From assembly GCF_019049675.1 (NCBI RefSeq), contig NZ_JAFMOW010000056.1, positions 1-64,000 on the forward strand: 64,000 nt of DNA, given 5' to 3'. Positions 21,261 through 34,530 of this stretch are shown in pieces. The notes under the pieces are model-generated. The model did no database searches, was not told the DNA's origin, and was given only the letters and a program-made list of their open reading frames with translations. Position 1 is the stretch's first letter, and each line of letters starts with the position of its first letter. The position numbers and the translations under genes are program-made. The DNA comes from Rahnella bonaserana. Its GTDB lineage: Bacteria > Pseudomonadota > Gammaproteobacteria > Enterobacterales > Enterobacteriaceae.

Positions 21261-22124
21261 ATGGCCGGCGGAAAAGAGATACGTAGTAAGATCAGCAGCG
21301 TGCAAAACACGCAAAAGATCACTAAAGCGATGGAAATGGTCGCCGCCTCCAAAATGCGTAAAACGCAGGATCGCATGGCGGCCAGCCGTCCTTATGCAGA
21401 AACCATTCGTGAAGTGATTGGTCACCTCGCGCTTGGTAATCTGGAATACAAGCACCCGTACCTGGATGAGCGTGAAATTAAGCGCGTCGGGTATCTGGTG
21501 GTGTCTACCGACCGTGGTCTTTGTGGTGGTCTGAACATTAACCTGTTCAAAAAGCTGCTGTCAGAGATGAAAGGCTGGTCCGAAAAAGGTGTTGAAGTTG
21601 ATCTCGCACTGATCGGTTCCAAAGCAGCCTCTTTCTTCGGCTCCGTGGGGGGCAACGTTGTTGCTCAGGTGACTGGCATGGGGGATAACCCTTCTCTGTC
21701 AGAACTGATCGGACCCGTGAAAGTGATGTTGCAGGCTTTCGACGAAGGTCGCTTAGACAAGTTATGCGTTGTCAGCAATAAATTTATCAATACCATGTCT
21801 CAGGAACCCCGCATCGTTCAGCTGTTACCACTGCCACCGGCAGAAGACGGCGAACTGGCGAAGAAGTCCTGGGATTACCTGTATGAGCCTGACCCTAAAG
21901 CCTTGCTGGACACCCTCCTGCGTCGCTACGTGGAATCCCAGGTTTATCAGGGCGTCGTAGAAAACCTGGCCAGCGAACAGGCCGCGCGAATGGTAGCGAT
22001 GAAAGCCGCAACCGATAACGGCGGCAGCCTGATCAAAGAGCTGCAGTTGGTATACAACAAAGCTCGTCAGGCCAGCATCACTCAGGAACTCACCGAGATC
22101 GTCGGGGGAGCCTCCGCGGTTTAA
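21261..22124 (+). CDS. atpG: ATP synthase F1 subunit gamma
   Basis: Central rotor shaft, 287 residues as in E. coli. N-terminal helix ([20 protein letters not shown], 4-23) and C-terminal helix ([16 protein letters not shown]) form the coiled coil inside the head; the conserved [11 protein letters not shown] segment lies at about 82-92. Spaced 32 bp before atpD. Confidence 0.97.
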   Translation: MAGGKEIRSKISSVQNTQKITKAMEMVAASKMRKTQDRMAASRPYAETIREVIGHLALGNLEYKHPYLDEREIKRVGYLVVSTDRGLCGGLNINLFKKLLSEMKGWSEKGVEVDLALIGSKAASFFGSVGGNVVAQVTGMGDNPSLSELIGPVKVMLQAFDEGRLDKLCVVSNKFINTMSQEPRIVQLLPLPPAEDGELAKKSWDYLYEPDPKALLDTLLRRYVESQVYQGVVENLASEQAARMVAMKAATDNGGSLIKELQLVYNKARQASITQELTEIVGGASAV

Positions 22125-22129
22125 GCTAG

Positions 22130-23539
<1,410 letters not shown>

Positions 23540-23566
23540 CGCTAGCTTGTTGTGAGAGAGGATGAC

Positions 23567-23989
23567 ATGGCTGAAAAAGCTTACCATCTGGATGTTGTAA
23601 GTGCTGAAAAACGTATGTTTGAAGGCATGGTACAAAAAATCCAGGTGACGGGTAGCGAAGGCGAGCTGGGGATTTTCCCCGGGCATGCTCCGCTGCTCAC
23701 CGCCATCAAGCCTGGCATGGTGCGCATTGTTAAAGAACACGGTGAAGAAGAGTATATCTATCTTTCCGGTGGCATCCTTGAGGTGCAGCCGAATGCAACG
23801 ACCGTGTTGGCTGATACTGCAATCCGTGGGCAAGACCTCGACGAAGCGCGCGCGCTTGAAGCTAAGCGCAAAGCGGAAGAACACATTAGTGGTTCTCACG
23901 GCGACGTTGATTACGCTCAGGCGTCAGCGGAACTGGCTAAGGCGATCGCGAAACTTCGCGTTATCGAACTGACCAGAAAAGCGATGTAA
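23567..23989 (+). CDS. atpC: ATP synthase F1 subunit epsilon
   Basis: Last gene of the operon. 140 residues: N-terminal beta sandwich (with [16 protein letters not shown]) and C-terminal helical hairpin that inhibits hydrolysis. The ATG at 23567 has a GAGAGGA site 5 bases upstream and matches homologue length; an in-frame GTG at 23552 is rejected. A strong terminator follows. Confidence 0.96.
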   Translation: MAEKAYHLDVVSAEKRMFEGMVQKIQVTGSEGELGIFPGHAPLLTAIKPGMVRIVKEHGEEEYIYLSGGILEVQPNATTVLADTAIRGQDLDEARALEAKRKAEEHISGSHGDVDYAQASAELAKAIAKLRVIELTRKAM

Positions 23990-24005
23990 CAACATCAGTT
24001 AGAAA

Positions 24006-24031
24006 AGCGACCTTCGGGTCGCTTTTTTTTT
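24006..24031 (+). terminator. atp operon terminator
   Basis: AGCGACC-TTCG-GGTCGCT hairpin with a UUCG tetraloop, followed by nine T residues. Confidence 0.95.
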
Positions 24032-24260
24032 GCTTTTAATAAAGTGCATTTTCAGTGTTTTTCCCAACGCAAAATTTCGCTTTTAATGGAATGCTTGCGT
24101 GATTAATCGACACTTTACCCTCAGTTTTTTTGGTGTAGTCTATACAGCATACAACCCTTGCAGGCTGCGGCCTGAGGGCGGTTTTTGAAGCGAAATATGT
24201 AGTAATCCGCTCACTGAACGGGTTACTTTTGTCACTCAAATTGGATTTGTCAGGTTACCT

Positions 24261-25631
24261 ATGTCGAACAGCGCACTGAGTGTGGTGATCCTTGCCGCGG
24301 GCAAGGGGACACGCATGTACTCCAACCTTCCGAAAGTTCTTCACCCGCTGGCCGGCAAGCCAATGGTTCAGCACGTCATTGATGCGGCCACGCAAGTGGG
24401 TGCCCGTAACGTGCATCTGGTCTATGGCCACGGTGGCGATTTACTGAAGAAAAATCTGGCAGGAAGTGATCTGAACTGGGTATTACAGGCAGAGCAACTG
24501 GGCACCGGTCATGCAATGCAGCAGGCGGCGCCGTTCTTTGCCGATGATGAAGATGTGCTGATGCTGTACGGCGATGTTCCGCTGATTTCCGTCGACACCC
24601 TGAACAAATTACTTAAAGCCAAGCCCGATGGCGGCATTGGATTACTGACCGTGGTGCTGGATGATCCGACCGGTTATGGCCGTATTGTTCGTGAGAATGG
24701 CGTTGTTACCGGCATCATCGAGCAGAAAGATGCCAGCGAAGAACAGCTGAAAATTCAGGAAATTAACACCGGTATTCTGGTCGCTAATGGCGCGTCATTT
24801 AAACGCTGGCTCGGTCAGCTGAACAACAATAATGCCCAGGGCGAATACTACATCACCGATATTATTGCGATGGCACATGCGGAAGGACACCTGATTGCCA
24901 CCGTTCACCCTGCACGAAACAGCGAAGTGGATGGTGTGAATAACCGCCTGCAACTTTCCCGTCTCGAGCGTGTATACCAGAGCGAACAGGCTGAGCGTCT
25001 GTTGCTGGAAGGCGTGATGTTGATGGATCCGGCGCGATTTGACCTGCGCGGTGAGCTGGCGCACGGCATTGATGTGGTGATCGACACTAACGTGATTATT
25101 GAAGGTCACGTAAAACTGGGCGATCGCGTCAAAATTGGTGCGGGTTGCGTGCTGAAGAACTGCGTGATTGGCGATGACTGTGAAGTCAGCCCGTACAGTG
25201 TGTTCGAAGATGCGGTACTGGAAAACGGTTGCACTGTCGGACCGTTTGCCCGTCTGCGCCCTGGCGCTGAACTGGCTGAAGGCGCTCATGTGGGTAATTT
25301 CGTCGAAATTAAAAAGGCGCGCCTGGGTAAAGGTTCGAAAGCCGGTCATCTGTCTTATCTTGGCGATGCTGAGATTGGTGATAACGTGAATATCGGCGCA
25401 GGCACCATTACCTGTAACTACGACGGCGTGAACAAGCATAAAACTGTCATTGGTAATGATGTCTTTGTCGGGTCTGACACACAACTGGTCGCGCCCGTCA
25501 CGGTCGGTAATAACGTGACTATTGCTGCGGGTACGACGGTGACGCGCGATGTGCCGGATAACGGTCTGCTGCTCAGCCGCGTACCGCAGGTACACAAGCC
25601 TGACTGGCAGAAATCGGTGAAGAAAAAATAA
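24261..25631 (+). CDS. glmU: Bifunctional GlmU: GlcN-1-P acetyltransferase / GlcNAc-1-P uridyltransferase
   Basis: Makes UDP-GlcNAc, precursor of peptidoglycan and LPS. 456 residues as in E. coli. The N-terminal uridyltransferase domain has LAAGKGTRM (11-19) and a QLGTGHA nucleotide contact. The C-terminal left-handed beta helix (from about 250) has hexapeptide repeats and the acetyltransferase site around [11 protein letters not shown] and [13 protein letters not shown]. The 230 bp gap after atpC has no clear promoter. glmS follows after a hairpin, and glmU-glmS are likely partly cotranscribed. Confidence 0.97.
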   Translation: MSNSALSVVILAAGKGTRMYSNLPKVLHPLAGKPMVQHVIDAATQVGARNVHLVYGHGGDLLKKNLAGSDLNWVLQAEQLGTGHAMQQAAPFFADDEDVLMLYGDVPLISVDTLNKLLKAKPDGGIGLLTVVLDDPTGYGRIVRENGVVTGIIEQKDASEEQLKIQEINTGILVANGASFKRWLGQLNNNNAQGEYYITDIIAMAHAEGHLIATVHPARNSEVDGVNNRLQLSRLERVYQSEQAERLLLEGVMLMDPARFDLRGELAHGIDVVIDTNVIIEGHVKLGDRVKIGAGCVLKNCVIGDDCEVSPYSVFEDAVLENGCTVGPFARLRPGAELAEGAHVGNFVEIKKARLGKGSKAGHLSYLGDAEIGDNVNIGAGTITCNYDGVNKHKTVIGNDVFVGSDTQLVAPVTVGNNVTIAAGTTVTRDVPDNGLLLSRVPQVHKPDWQKSVKKK

Positions 25632-25653
25632 GCTATTCTGAGGCTTAAGCATT

Positions 25654-25685
25654 CAGGCGCAGTTTTCTGCGCCTGATGTTTGTTT
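25654..25685 (+). terminator. Terminator-like hairpin after glmU
   Basis: Nine-bp stem CAGGCGCAG / CTGCGCCTG with a TTTT loop, then ATGTTTGTTT. The U-run is imperfect, so readthrough into glmS is likely. Confidence 0.7.
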
Positions 25686-25824
25686 ATCACGTTGTGTTTT
25701 GGTCTGCATTTTTTCGTCGAAATTCAGTCCAAAACATAATAATCCCCAACTCTCTACAAGGCTCGGGGAACCGCAAGTACACCGGAAAACGGGGCTTGTG
25801 GATAAATCAGGTCAGGCATCAAAA

Positions 25825-25842
25825 AAGGTCCCGAAAGACCTT
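25825..25842 (+). promoter_or_regulatory. Hairpin in the glmS leader
   Basis: AAGGTC / GACCTT stem with a 6-base loop, ending 5 bases before the AGGA Shine-Dalgarno (25847-25850) of glmS. In E. coli the glmS leader is a target of sRNA GlmZ, which frees the ribosome-binding site. Whether this hairpin is the equivalent element is inference. Confidence 0.45.
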
Positions 25843-25859
25843 CTATAGGAATAAAACTG

Positions 25860-27689
25860 ATGTGTGGAATTGTAGGCGCTGTGGCGCAACGCGATATTGC
25901 TGAAATTTTGTTGGAAGGTTTACGCCGTCTGGAATACCGCGGTTATGACTCAGCCGGTCTGGCTGTGATCGATGCCGACGGGAAAATGGGACGTCTGCGT
26001 CGTCTGGGCAAAGTCCAGATGCTGGCTGATGCGCTGGATGAACATCCGTTGCACGGTGGCACCGGTATTGCTCACACCCGCTGGGCAACACACGGCGAGC
26101 CTTCTGAAGCCAATGCTCATCCGCATGTGTCTGATTACATTGCGGTGGTGCATAACGGTATTATCGAGAACCACGAACCTCTGCGTGAATTACTGATTGA
26201 GCGCGGCTACCGTTTTGATTCTGAAACGGATACCGAAGTGATCGCGCATCTGGTGCATTGGGAACAACTTCAGGGCGGCACGCTGCTGGAAGTCGTTCAG
26301 CGTGTTATCCCGCAATTGCGTGGTGCCTACGGTACGGTAGTCATGGATCGCCGTGACCCGTCTGTTCTGGTCGCTGCCCGTTCCGGCAGCCCGCTGGTGA
26401 TTGGCCGTGGCGTGGGTGAAAACTTCATCGCTTCCGACCAGCTGGCGCTGTTACCTGTTACCCGCCGTTTCCTGTTTCTGGAAGAAGGTGATGTTGCGGA
26501 GGTTAAGCGCCGTTCTGTCAGCGTTTATGACAAAAATGGTCATGCCGTTGAACGTGAAGAAATCGAATCTAAAGTACAGTACGACGCCGGTGACAAAGGC
26601 GTTTACCGTCACTACATGCAAAAAGAGATTTACGAACAGCCGCTGGCCATTAAAAACACCCTGGAAGGGCGTTTCAGTCATGGCGAAGTGAATCTGAGTG
26701 AGCTGGGCGAAAAAGCTGACGAGATCTTATCGCGTGTTCAGCACGTGCAGATCATTGCCTGCGGGACTTCTTACAACTCTGGCATGGTGGCGCGTTACTG
26801 GTTTGAATCACTGGCAGGTATGCCTTGTGATGTCGAAATCGCATCAGAATTCCGCTATCGCAAATCCGCTGTTCGTCCGGGAAGTCTTATCATCACGCTT
26901 TCTCAGTCTGGTGAAACGGCTGATACGCTGGCAGCGCTGCGTCTGTCCAAAGAACTGGGTTATCTTGGTTCTCTGGCGGTCTGTAACGTGGCCGGTTCTT
27001 CTCTGGTACGTGAGTCCGATCTGGCGCTGATGACCAAAGCCGGCACCGAAATTGGCGTGGCTTCTACTAAAGCGTTCACCACGCAGCTGACCGTTCTGCT
27101 GATGCTGGTGGCACGTATGGGTCGTCTGAAAGGGATGAGCTCGCAAGTTGAGCACGATATTGTTCACGCGCTTCAGGCGTTGCCTGCGCGTATCGAACAA
27201 ATGCTGTCGCTGGATAAAACCATCGAAACGCTGGCTGAAGGTTTCTCTGACAAGCATCACGCTCTGTTCCTCGGTCGCGGCGATCAGTATCCGATCGCGA
27301 TGGAAGGAGCGCTGAAGCTGAAAGAGATTTCGTATATTCACGCTGAAGCTTATGCGGCGGGCGAACTGAAACATGGCCCGCTGGCGCTGATTGATGCGGA
27401 TATGCCAGTGATTGTCGTGGCACCAAATAACGAACTGCTGGAAAAACTGAAATCGAATATCGAAGAAGTGCGCGCCCGTGGCGGGCTGCTGTATGTCTTC
27501 GCCGATCAGGATGCCGGTTTCACCGACAGCGAAGGCATGAAGATTATCCAATTGCCACACGTTGAAGAAATCGTCGCCCCGATTTTCTACACCGTGCCGT
27601 TACAGTTGCTGTCCTACTATGTTGCGCTGATCAAAGGCACTGACGTTGACCAGCCACGTAACCTGGCGAAGTCTGTGACCGTGGAATAA
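25860..27689 (+). CDS. glmS: Glutamine-fructose-6-phosphate aminotransferase GlmS
   Basis: Makes glucosamine 6-phosphate from fructose 6-phosphate and glutamine, the committed step of amino-sugar synthesis. 609 residues including Met1 as in E. coli. The nucleophile is Cys2 ([12 protein letters not shown]) exposed after Met removal. N-terminal Ntn glutaminase domain to about 240, then two SIS isomerase domains ([19 protein letters not shown]). C-terminus ends [11 protein letters not shown], the family's catalytic tail. Own terminator at 27717-27740. Confidence 0.98.
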   Translation: MCGIVGAVAQRDIAEILLEGLRRLEYRGYDSAGLAVIDADGKMGRLRRLGKVQMLADALDEHPLHGGTGIAHTRWATHGEPSEANAHPHVSDYIAVVHNGIIENHEPLRELLIERGYRFDSETDTEVIAHLVHWEQLQGGTLLEVVQRVIPQLRGAYGTVVMDRRDPSVLVAARSGSPLVIGRGVGENFIASDQLALLPVTRRFLFLEEGDVAEVKRRSVSVYDKNGHAVEREEIESKVQYDAGDKGVYRHYMQKEIYEQPLAIKNTLEGRFSHGEVNLSELGEKADEILSRVQHVQIIACGTSYNSGMVARYWFESLAGMPCDVEIASEFRYRKSAVRPGSLIITLSQSGETADTLAALRLSKELGYLGSLAVCNVAGSSLVRESDLALMTKAGTEIGVASTKAFTTQLTVLLMLVARMGRLKGMSSQVEHDIVHALQALPARIEQMLSLDKTIETLAEGFSDKHHALFLGRGDQYPIAMEGALKLKEISYIHAEAYAAGELKHGPLALIDADMPVIVVAPNNELLEKLKSNIEEVRARGGLLYVFADQDAGFTDSEGMKIIQLPHVEEIVAPIFYTVPLQLLSYYVALIKGTDVDQPRNLAKSVTVE

Positions 27690-27716
27690 AACCCTCCGGT
27701 CGGCTATTGATTGACT

Positions 27717-27740
27717 AAGCGCCTTTCGGGGCGCTTTTTT
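27717..27740 (+). terminator. glmS terminator
   Basis: AAGCGCC / GGCGCTT stem followed by a run of six T. Confidence 0.93.
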
Positions 27741-27853
27741 ATTGTTTTCGGTTTTTCTCTTTCCCGGCAACCGGTCACGATTTTCTTCTCTCAGACTTCG
27801 TAACCCGCGCCGGATAAGGTATAGTTCGCGTTTTTCTGAAGGTGCTTTGCTCA

Positions 27854-28738
27854 ATGCTGACCGACTCCTCCATTCGTCTTAACAAATACATTAGCGAGAG
27901 CGGTATCTGCTCGCGCCGCGATGCCGATCGTTACATCGAACAGGGAAATGTTTTTATTAACGGCAGGCGTGCCGCGGTAGGCGCTCAGGTATTTGCCGGC
28001 GATGTGGTGAAAGTGAATGGTCAGGTTATCGAACCGCGAGATGAAGAAGATCTGGTGCTGATCGCGCTGAACAAGCCTGTTGGCATTATCACCACGATGG
28101 AAGAAGGTGAGCGGGACAACATCCGCGATTTCGTTAACCACAGCAAACGCGTCTTCCCGATTGGCCGTCTGGATAAAGATTCACAGGGCCTGATTTTACT
28201 GACCAACCACGGTGATCTGGTCAATAAAATCCTGCGCGCTGGTAACGACCACGAAAAAGAATACATCGTCACCGTCAACAAGCCGATCACTGACGAATTT
28301 ATTGCCGGTATGGGCGCGGGCGTGCCGATGCTCGGTACCGTGACCAAAAAATGCAAAGTGAAGAAAGAAGCACCGATGGTGTTCCGAATTACGCTGGTGC
28401 AGGGGCTTAACCGTCAGATCCGCCGCATGACCAAGCATTTTGGTTTTGAGGTCACTAAGCTCGAACGCGTGCGCATCATGAACATCAATCTGAAAGGATT
28501 GCCGCTGGGCGAATGGCGCGATCTGACCGATGATGAACTGATTGAGTTGTTTAAGCTGATTGAAAACTCGTCGTCGGAAGATAAACCGTCGAAAAAATCC
28601 CAATCCAAACCTGCCCAGGCTAAAAAAACGGCGGCTAAACCGGCTGTCACAAAAGCGAAAAATAACGAAAAACCTGAAGGTAATTCAGGCTCCCGCAAGC
28701 GTTTTGCACAACCAGGACGTAAGAAGAAAGGGCGATAA
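27854..28738 (+). CDS. rluF: 23S rRNA pseudouridine synthase RluF
   Basis: Pseudouridine synthase for 23S rRNA U2604 (and tRNA-Tyr U35 in E. coli). From the ATG at 27854: S4 RNA-binding domain (about 5-60, [20 protein letters not shown]) and RsuA-type catalytic domain with [10 protein letters not shown], catalytic Asp107. A lysine/alanine-rich low-complexity tail (about 240-294) ends in GRKKKGR, as in E. coli RluF. In E. coli rluF lies elsewhere (near 91 min), so its place between glmS and pstS is a lineage rearrangement. An in-frame GTG at 27842 is less likely as start. Confidence 0.93.
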   Translation: MLTDSSIRLNKYISESGICSRRDADRYIEQGNVFINGRRAAVGAQVFAGDVVKVNGQVIEPRDEEDLVLIALNKPVGIITTMEEGERDNIRDFVNHSKRVFPIGRLDKDSQGLILLTNHGDLVNKILRAGNDHEKEYIVTVNKPITDEFIAGMGAGVPMLGTVTKKCKVKKEAPMVFRITLVQGLNRQIRRMTKHFGFEVTKLERVRIMNINLKGLPLGEWRDLTDDELIELFKLIENSSSEDKPSKKSQSKPAQAKKTAAKPAVTKAKNNEKPEGNSGSRKRFAQPGRKKKGR

Positions 28739-28829
28739 TTTGCCCGCTTTTTGTCATCTGCCGGTGTCAGAACCGGCATTTCCCGCTCAAAACCCCCGCA
28801 TTTTGCCCGTATGGTTTGAATTGTGACCA

Positions 28830-28880
28830 GTGTCATAAAACTGTCATATAACGTACATTTTACTGTCACTAAACTGTCCT
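28830..28880 (+). promoter_or_regulatory. Pho box array controlling pstS
   Basis: CTGTCA-type heptamers in 11 bp phase: GTGTCAT (28830), CTGTCAT (28841), a poor CGTACAT (28852), CTGTCAC (28863) and CTGTCCT (28874). That makes two PhoB dimer sites plus a weak middle repeat, ending about 20 bp before a TTTAAT -10-like box (28903-28908). PhoB-P normally replaces the -35 contact. Confidence 0.92.
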
Positions 28881-28954
28881 ATTTTCCTCCTGTGCCAAAC
28901 ACTTTAATTAACGTCGACATCAGTCGGGAAGTTTAAAACCACCAGGAGTGGAAC

Positions 28955-29995
28955 ATGAAATTGATGCGTAACACCGTCGCCGGTCTTGTAGCAGCGACTT
29001 TCTCCCTCACAGCAATGTCTGCTTTCGCTGCCACTAACCTGACTGGCGCTGGCGGTACCTTCCCAGCTCCTGTTTACGCTAAGTGGGCAGACGCATACCA
29101 AAAAGCAACCGGTACTCAGGTTAACTATCAGGGCATCGGTTCTTCCGGCGGCGTGAAACAAATCATCGCCAAGACCGTAGACTTCGGCGCATCTGATGCC
29201 CCGATGAAAGACGAAGATCTGGCTAAAAACGGCCTGTTCCAGTTCCCTACCGTGATCGGTGGCGTGGTACTGGCTGTTAACATCCCGGGTATCAAATCCG
29301 GTCAGCTGACGCTGGATGGCGCAACGCTGGGTGATATTTACCTCGGTAAAATCAAAAAGTGGAACGACGCGGCGATCACTAAGCTGAACCCGGGCGTGAA
29401 ACTGCCAGACACTAACATCGCGGTCGTTCGCCGTGCTGACGGTTCCGGTACCTCTTATGTCTTCACCAGCTACCTGGCGAAAGTAAACAGCGAGTGGAAA
29501 GACAAAATCGGTTCTGGTTCTACTGTGAACTGGCCAACGGGTCTGGGCGGTAAAGGGAACGACGGCGTTGCAGCCTTCGTACAGCGTCTGCCTGGTTCAA
29601 TCGGTTACGTAGAATATGCTTACGCCAAGCAAAACAATCTGGCTTACACCAAGCTGGTTGATGCTGATGGTAAAGCGATCAGCCCGACTGAAGAATCCTT
29701 CAGCGCAGCGGCTAAAGGTGCTGACTGGAGCAAAACCTTCGCTCAGGACCTGACCAATCAGAAAGGTGACAACGCGTGGCCAATCAGCTCCACCACCTTC
29801 ATTCTGATTTACAAAGATCAGCAGGACGCAGCGAAAGGCACTGAAGTGCTGAAATTCTTCGACTGGGCTTACAAAAACGGCAACAAGCTGACGACCGATC
29901 TGGATTACGCAGCCCTGCCTGAATCAGTGGTTGAGCAGATCCGCGCAGCCTGGAAAACCAACGTTAAAGATTCCAGCGGCAAAGCACTGTACTAG
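28955..29995 (+). CDS. pstS: Phosphate ABC transporter periplasmic binding protein PstS
   Basis: High-affinity phosphate receptor, 346-residue precursor as in E. coli. Signal peptide residues 1-25 ending MSAFA, then [19 protein letters not shown]. The phosphate-binding loops are present ([16 protein letters not shown]). Directly under the Pho box array. It is separated from pstC by a large palindromic element, which probably sets pstS message above pstCAB. Confidence 0.97.
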   Translation: MKLMRNTVAGLVAATFSLTAMSAFAATNLTGAGGTFPAPVYAKWADAYQKATGTQVNYQGIGSSGGVKQIIAKTVDFGASDAPMKDEDLAKNGLFQFPTVIGGVVLAVNIPGIKSGQLTLDGATLGDIYLGKIKKWNDAAITKLNPGVKLPDTNIAVVRRADGSGTSYVFTSYLAKVNSEWKDKIGSGSTVNWPTGLGGKGNDGVAAFVQRLPGSIGYVEYAYAKQNNLAYTKLVDADGKAISPTEESFSAAAKGADWSKTFAQDLTNQKGDNAWPISSTTFILIYKDQQDAAKGTEVLKFFDWAYKNGNKLTTDLDYAALPESVVEQIRAAWKTNVKDSSGKALY

Positions 29996-29997
29996 GA

Positions 29998-30123
29998 ATA
30001 CCCGTCATACTTGAAGCTGCACCGGCGTTAGCTGTGCTCGTTCACCCGAATCACTTACTTGTTTAAGTGATTCGGGGGCTCACCTGCTCGCTGCCTTGGT
30101 GCAACGCCAATTATTTTGGGTAT
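29998..30123. repeat. Large enterobacterial palindromic repeat between pstS and pstC
   Basis: About 126 bp imperfect palindrome. The outer arms are AATACCCGTC... and ...TTTTGGGTAT; the inner perfect 13 bp stem is CCCGAATCACTTA / TAAGTGATTCGGG with a 6-base loop (30045-30076). This sequence type recurs in intergenic regions of Serratia/Yersinia/Rahnella-like genomes (from memory). In the transcript it would form a long hairpin after pstS. Confidence 0.8.
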
Positions 30124-30188
30124 AGTAACTCTGCTTCATTCCCTCTCCGGCCGGGGAGGGAATTAAATCTGAATTAAAAGAGAGTGGT

Positions 30189-31145
30189 ATGGCTGAATAC
30201 AAGCCGGCTATCAAGGCACCCAGCAAAAACGGTGACATCATCTTCGGCGCTCTGGTTAAACTGGCTGCGCTGATTGTGCTATTCATGCTGGGCGGCATTA
30301 TCGTCTCGCTGTTTATTGCTTCCCTGCCGAGCATTGAAAAGTTTGGTTTATCTTTCCTGTGGACTAAAACCTGGGATGCCCCGAACGAACAATTCGGCGC
30401 ACTGGTGCCGATTTACGGCACGGTCGTGACCTCCATTATTGCCTTGCTGATTGCTGTTCCTGTCAGCTTTGGTATCGCATTATTCCTCACCGAGCTGGCG
30501 CCGAACTGGATGAAACGCCCGCTGGGTATTGCTATAGAACTGCTGGCGGCGATCCCCAGTATTGTTTATGGCATGTGGGGTCTGTTTGTCTTTGCACCGC
30601 TGTTTGCCACCTATTTCCAGACGCCGGTCGGCGACGTACTTTCCGGTATCCCGATTGTTGGCGCACTGTTCGCTGGCCCGGGTTTTGGTATCGGCATTCT
30701 GGCGGCGGGCGTCATTCTCGCCATTATGATCATCCCGTACATTGCCTCCGTCATGCGTGACGTTTTTGAGCAAACGCCGGTGATGATGAAAGAATCCGCT
30801 TACGGTATCGGCTGCACCACGTGGGAAGTGATCTGGCGCATCGTGCTGCCGTTCACCAAAAACGGGGTTATCGGCGGCGTAATGTTAGGTCTGGGCCGCG
30901 CACTGGGTGAAACCATGGCAGTGACCTTTATTATCGGTAACACCTACCAGCTCGACAGCGCATCACTTTATGCGCCGGGCAACAGTATTACCTCCGCACT
31001 GGCAAACGAATTTGCCGAAGCGGAAGCCGGTCTGCACACTGCCGCGCTGATGGAACTGGGGCTGATTTTGTTTGTTATCACCTTTATTGTCCTGGCGCTG
31101 TCGAAAGTGATGATTTTGCGTCTGGCTAAGAAAGAGGGCCGTTAA
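30189..31145 (+). CDS. pstC: Phosphate ABC transporter permease PstC
   Basis: 318 residues, about 6 membrane segments, one of the two channel subunits of the phosphate importer. The EAA coupling loop lies around [19 protein letters not shown] (about residues 200-218). Followed after 1 bp by pstA. Also part of the PhoR-PhoU signalling assembly. Confidence 0.96.
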   Translation: MAEYKPAIKAPSKNGDIIFGALVKLAALIVLFMLGGIIVSLFIASLPSIEKFGLSFLWTKTWDAPNEQFGALVPIYGTVVTSIIALLIAVPVSFGIALFLTELAPNWMKRPLGIAIELLAAIPSIVYGMWGLFVFAPLFATYFQTPVGDVLSGIPIVGALFAGPGFGIGILAAGVILAIMIIPYIASVMRDVFEQTPVMMKESAYGIGCTTWEVIWRIVLPFTKNGVIGGVMLGLGRALGETMAVTFIIGNTYQLDSASLYAPGNSITSALANEFAEAEAGLHTAALMELGLILFVITFIVLALSKVMILRLAKKEGR

Positions 31146-31146
31146 G

Positions 31147-32034
31147 ATGACGACACTCGACATGCAAAGTAACGCAGCGCTGCTGGAATCACGCCGTAAA
31201 CGTCAGGCGTGGCGCCGTCAGAAAAACCGTCTGGCGCTGATGGTCTCGATGATGACCATGGCGTTTGGCCTGTTCTGGCTGGTGTGGATCCTGTTTACCA
31301 CCATCGTTAAAGGTGTGGATGGGATGTCGCTGGCGCTGTTCACGCAAAACACGCCGCCACCGAACACGGCGGGTGGTGGTCTGGCGAACGCCATGGCGGG
31401 CAGCGGATTACTGATTTTATGGGCAACGGTCATCGGTACGCCGCTGGGCGTGATGGCGGGGATTTATCTGGCCGAATATGGCCGCAAATCCTGGCTCGCG
31501 GAATTCATTCGCTTCATCAACGACATTTTGCTTTCTGCGCCATCTATCGTTGTCGGCCTGTTTGTGTACACCATTATGGTGGCAAAAATGGGTCACTTCT
31601 CTGGCTGGGCGGGCGTTCTGGCGCTGGCGCTGTTACAAATTCCGATTGTTATCCGTACCACGGAAAACATGCTGAAACTGGTGCCTGACAGCCTGCGCGA
31701 AGCGGCTTACGCGCTGGGGACGCCGAAATGGAAAATGATTTCGGCCATTACACTGAAAGCATCTGTTTCCGGCATTATCACCGGTATTTTGCTGGCGATT
31801 GCCCGTATTGCCGGTGAAACCGCGCCGCTGCTGTTCACGTCACTCTCCAACCAGTTCTGGAGCACTGACATGATGCAGCCGATTGCCAACCTGCCGGTGA
31901 CTATCTTTAAATTTGCGATGAGCCCGTTTGGCGAGTGGCAACAACTGGCCTGGGCGGGCGTGCTGCTGATAACGGTATGCGTACTGCTGCTGAACATTCT
32001 GGCGCGTGTGATTTTCGCGCCGAAAAAGCAATAA
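31147..32034 (+). CDS. pstA: Phosphate ABC transporter permease PstA
   Basis: 295 residues, six membrane segments with an N-terminal basic stretch ([15 protein letters not shown]). EAA coupling loop around [20 protein letters not shown]. Pairs with PstC. The ATG follows the pstC stop by one base, so translation is coupled. Confidence 0.96.
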   Translation: MTTLDMQSNAALLESRRKRQAWRRQKNRLALMVSMMTMAFGLFWLVWILFTTIVKGVDGMSLALFTQNTPPPNTAGGGLANAMAGSGLLILWATVIGTPLGVMAGIYLAEYGRKSWLAEFIRFINDILLSAPSIVVGLFVYTIMVAKMGHFSGWAGVLALALLQIPIVIRTTENMLKLVPDSLREAAYALGTPKWKMISAITLKASVSGIITGILLAIARIAGETAPLLFTSLSNQFWSTDMMQPIANLPVTIFKFAMSPFGEWQQLAWAGVLLITVCVLLLNILARVIFAPKKQ

Positions 32035-32901
<867 letters not shown>

Positions 32902-32911
32902 GGTAAGAACA

Positions 32912-33643
32912 ATGGACAACCTGAACTTAAACAAACATATTTCCGGCCAGTTTAACGCCGAGCTTGAACACATCCGCACTCAGGTTCTGGCAATGGGCGG
33001 GCTGGTAGAACAGCAACTGACTGACGCTATTACGGCAATGCACAATCAGGATGCCGACCTTGCACAGCGCGTCATCAAAGGTGATGATCAGGTTAACCTA
33101 ATGGAAGTGGCGATCGACGAAGCCTGTGTGCGCATTATTGCCAAGCGCCAGCCCACCGCCAGCGATTTACGTCTGGTGATGGCGATTATCAAAACCATCT
33201 CTGAACTCGAACGTATCGGTGACGTAGCAGATAAAATTTGCCGCACGGCTCTGGAGAAGTTCTCGCATCTGCATCAGCCGCTGCTGGTCAGCCTGGAATC
33301 TCTGGGGCGCCATACCGTAGAAATGCTGCATGACGTGCTGGACGCGTTTGCGCGTATGGATCTTGACGAAGCGGTGCGTATTTACCGTGAAGACAAGAAA
33401 GTGGATCAGGAATATGAAGGCATTGTGCGCCAGCTGATGACCTACATGATGGAAGATCCGCGCACTATTCCCAGCGTGCTGACTGCGCTGTTCTGCGCCC
33501 GCTCTATCGAGCGTATCGGTGACCGTTGCCAGAACATCTGCGAATTCATTTTCTACTTCGTGAAGGGTCAGGATTTCCGTCACGTGGGCGGCGATGCGCT
33601 GGACAAACTGCTGACAGACGGCAAAGACGTGCCGAAAGAATAA
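32912..33643 (+). CDS. phoU: Phosphate signalling protein PhoU
   Basis: 243 residues, two repeated three-helix bundles with metal-binding E/DxxxD-type motifs. It connects PstSCAB transport state to PhoR and keeps the Pho regulon off under phosphate sufficiency. Last gene of the pst operon, 10 bp after pstB, followed by a terminator. Confidence 0.96.
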   Translation: MDNLNLNKHISGQFNAELEHIRTQVLAMGGLVEQQLTDAITAMHNQDADLAQRVIKGDDQVNLMEVAIDEACVRIIAKRQPTASDLRLVMAIIKTISELERIGDVADKICRTALEKFSHLHQPLLVSLESLGRHTVEMLHDVLDAFARMDLDEAVRIYREDKKVDQEYEGIVRQLMTYMMEDPRTIPSVLTALFCARSIERIGDRCQNICEFIFYFVKGQDFRHVGGDALDKLLTDGKDVPKE

Positions 33644-33667
33644 CGGTTCGCTGATTTTTTCCGACAA

Positions 33668-33691
33668 AAAAGGCCTCTTGCAAGGCCTTTT
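33668..33691. terminator. Bidirectional terminator between phoU and the TetR gene
   Basis: AAAAGGCCT / AGGCCTTTT stem with a 6-base loop, flanked by A-run and T-run, so it can serve phoU (+) and the convergent regulator (-). Confidence 0.9.
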
Positions 33692-33727
33692 TGCTGTCCG
33701 CTCAATATCAGCGTCCGATCAGCGCAA

Positions 33728-34420
33728 TTACTTCATCACGTAGCGCAGGGCAACCATGACGGCCAGCTGGCGGTAATGGGCGGTCTGTAAATCCACTTCA
33801 TCCGGATTTTCAAACAATGCGCCGAACGTGTACTGGTTGGCGACCTGATGCACGCACAGGCTGCTGATCAGACGGTGAACGTCACGGGCCTGCGCATCTT
33901 CTTTGAACAGATGGCTTTGCTTGCCGCGCGCGAGAATATCTTCCAGCAGCGTTAATGCCGTTTTGTTGATTTCACGGATGCTGGTGGACTGACGGATAAA
34001 CCGGCCGCGCAGCATGTTTTCCGTTGAAACAATACGAATGAATTCCGGATGTGAGACGTGGAAATCAAAGCTGGCTTCGACCAGTTTAACGATAGCTTCA
34101 GCGGGCGGAAATGACGAGAGGTCCAGATCCAGCTCGTGCTGACGGATACCTCGGTAAACGTGCTCCAGCACCAGCATATACAAGGCTTCTTTGGTCTTGT
34201 AGTGATAGACCACCATACGTTTCGTGGTGTTGGCGTTGGAAGCGATATTTTCCATGCGCGCGCCCATCAGACCGGATTCTGCGAATTCAGCCAGAGCGCT
34301 GTCGAAAATGCGCTGCTTCAGTCCTATCGGATCATTTTTACGTCCCGGCGCCGGGGAACTTTGGCTGCTCAGCGTCTTATCCTCATCATTAACCACATTC
34401 TCGCCACAGAGATTAACCAT
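33728..34420 (-). CDS. TetR-family regulator, divergent to a dehydroshikimate-dehydratase-like gene
   Basis: 230 residues. An N-terminal polar extension (about 1-30) precedes a TetR helix-turn-helix (about 35-80, with MENIASNANTTKRMVVYHYKTKEALY), then a helical ligand domain. It is divergently placed, 110 bp from the sugar-isomerase-like gene at 34531, and so probably controls it. A shorter start within the N-terminal extension is possible (second Val/Met codons), so the exact N-terminus is uncertain. The ligand might be a shikimate-pathway or aromatic acid compound (inference from the neighbour). Confidence 0.8.
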   Translation of the reverse strand: MVNLCGENVVNDEDKTLSSQSSPAPGRKNDPIGLKQRIFDSALAEFAESGLMGARMENIASNANTTKRMVVYHYKTKEALYMLVLEHVYRGIRQHELDLDLSSFPPAEAIVKLVEASFDFHVSHPEFIRIVSTENMLRGRFIRQSTSIREINKTALTLLEDILARGKQSHLFKEDAQARDVHRLISSLCVHQVANQYTFGALFENPDEVDLQTAHYRQLAVMVALRYVMK

Positions 34421-34530
34421 TGCGTCGCTCAGTTACAATCCGCGCGTTCATACAACGCCTCTGCACTTGACGAACGTGGCATGAGGGTCCACTACTGTAA
34501 GTATCGAAGCCTGACTAAAAGGACACTATT

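Noticed and set aside
24795-25652. 285-codon open frame antisense to glmU
   Set aside because: Lies entirely opposite a confident conserved gene and its sequence is the low-complexity type typical of shadow frames; no ribosome-binding site or homologue pattern.
26844-27560. 238-codon open frame antisense to glmS
   Set aside because: Shadow of glmS; His/Gln/Arg-rich composition typical of the antisense frame of a conserved gene.
30045-30076. Inner stem of the pstS-pstC repeat as a simple rho-independent terminator
   Set aside because: The stem is followed by GGGGCTCACC, not a U-run, and it is part of a longer palindrome.
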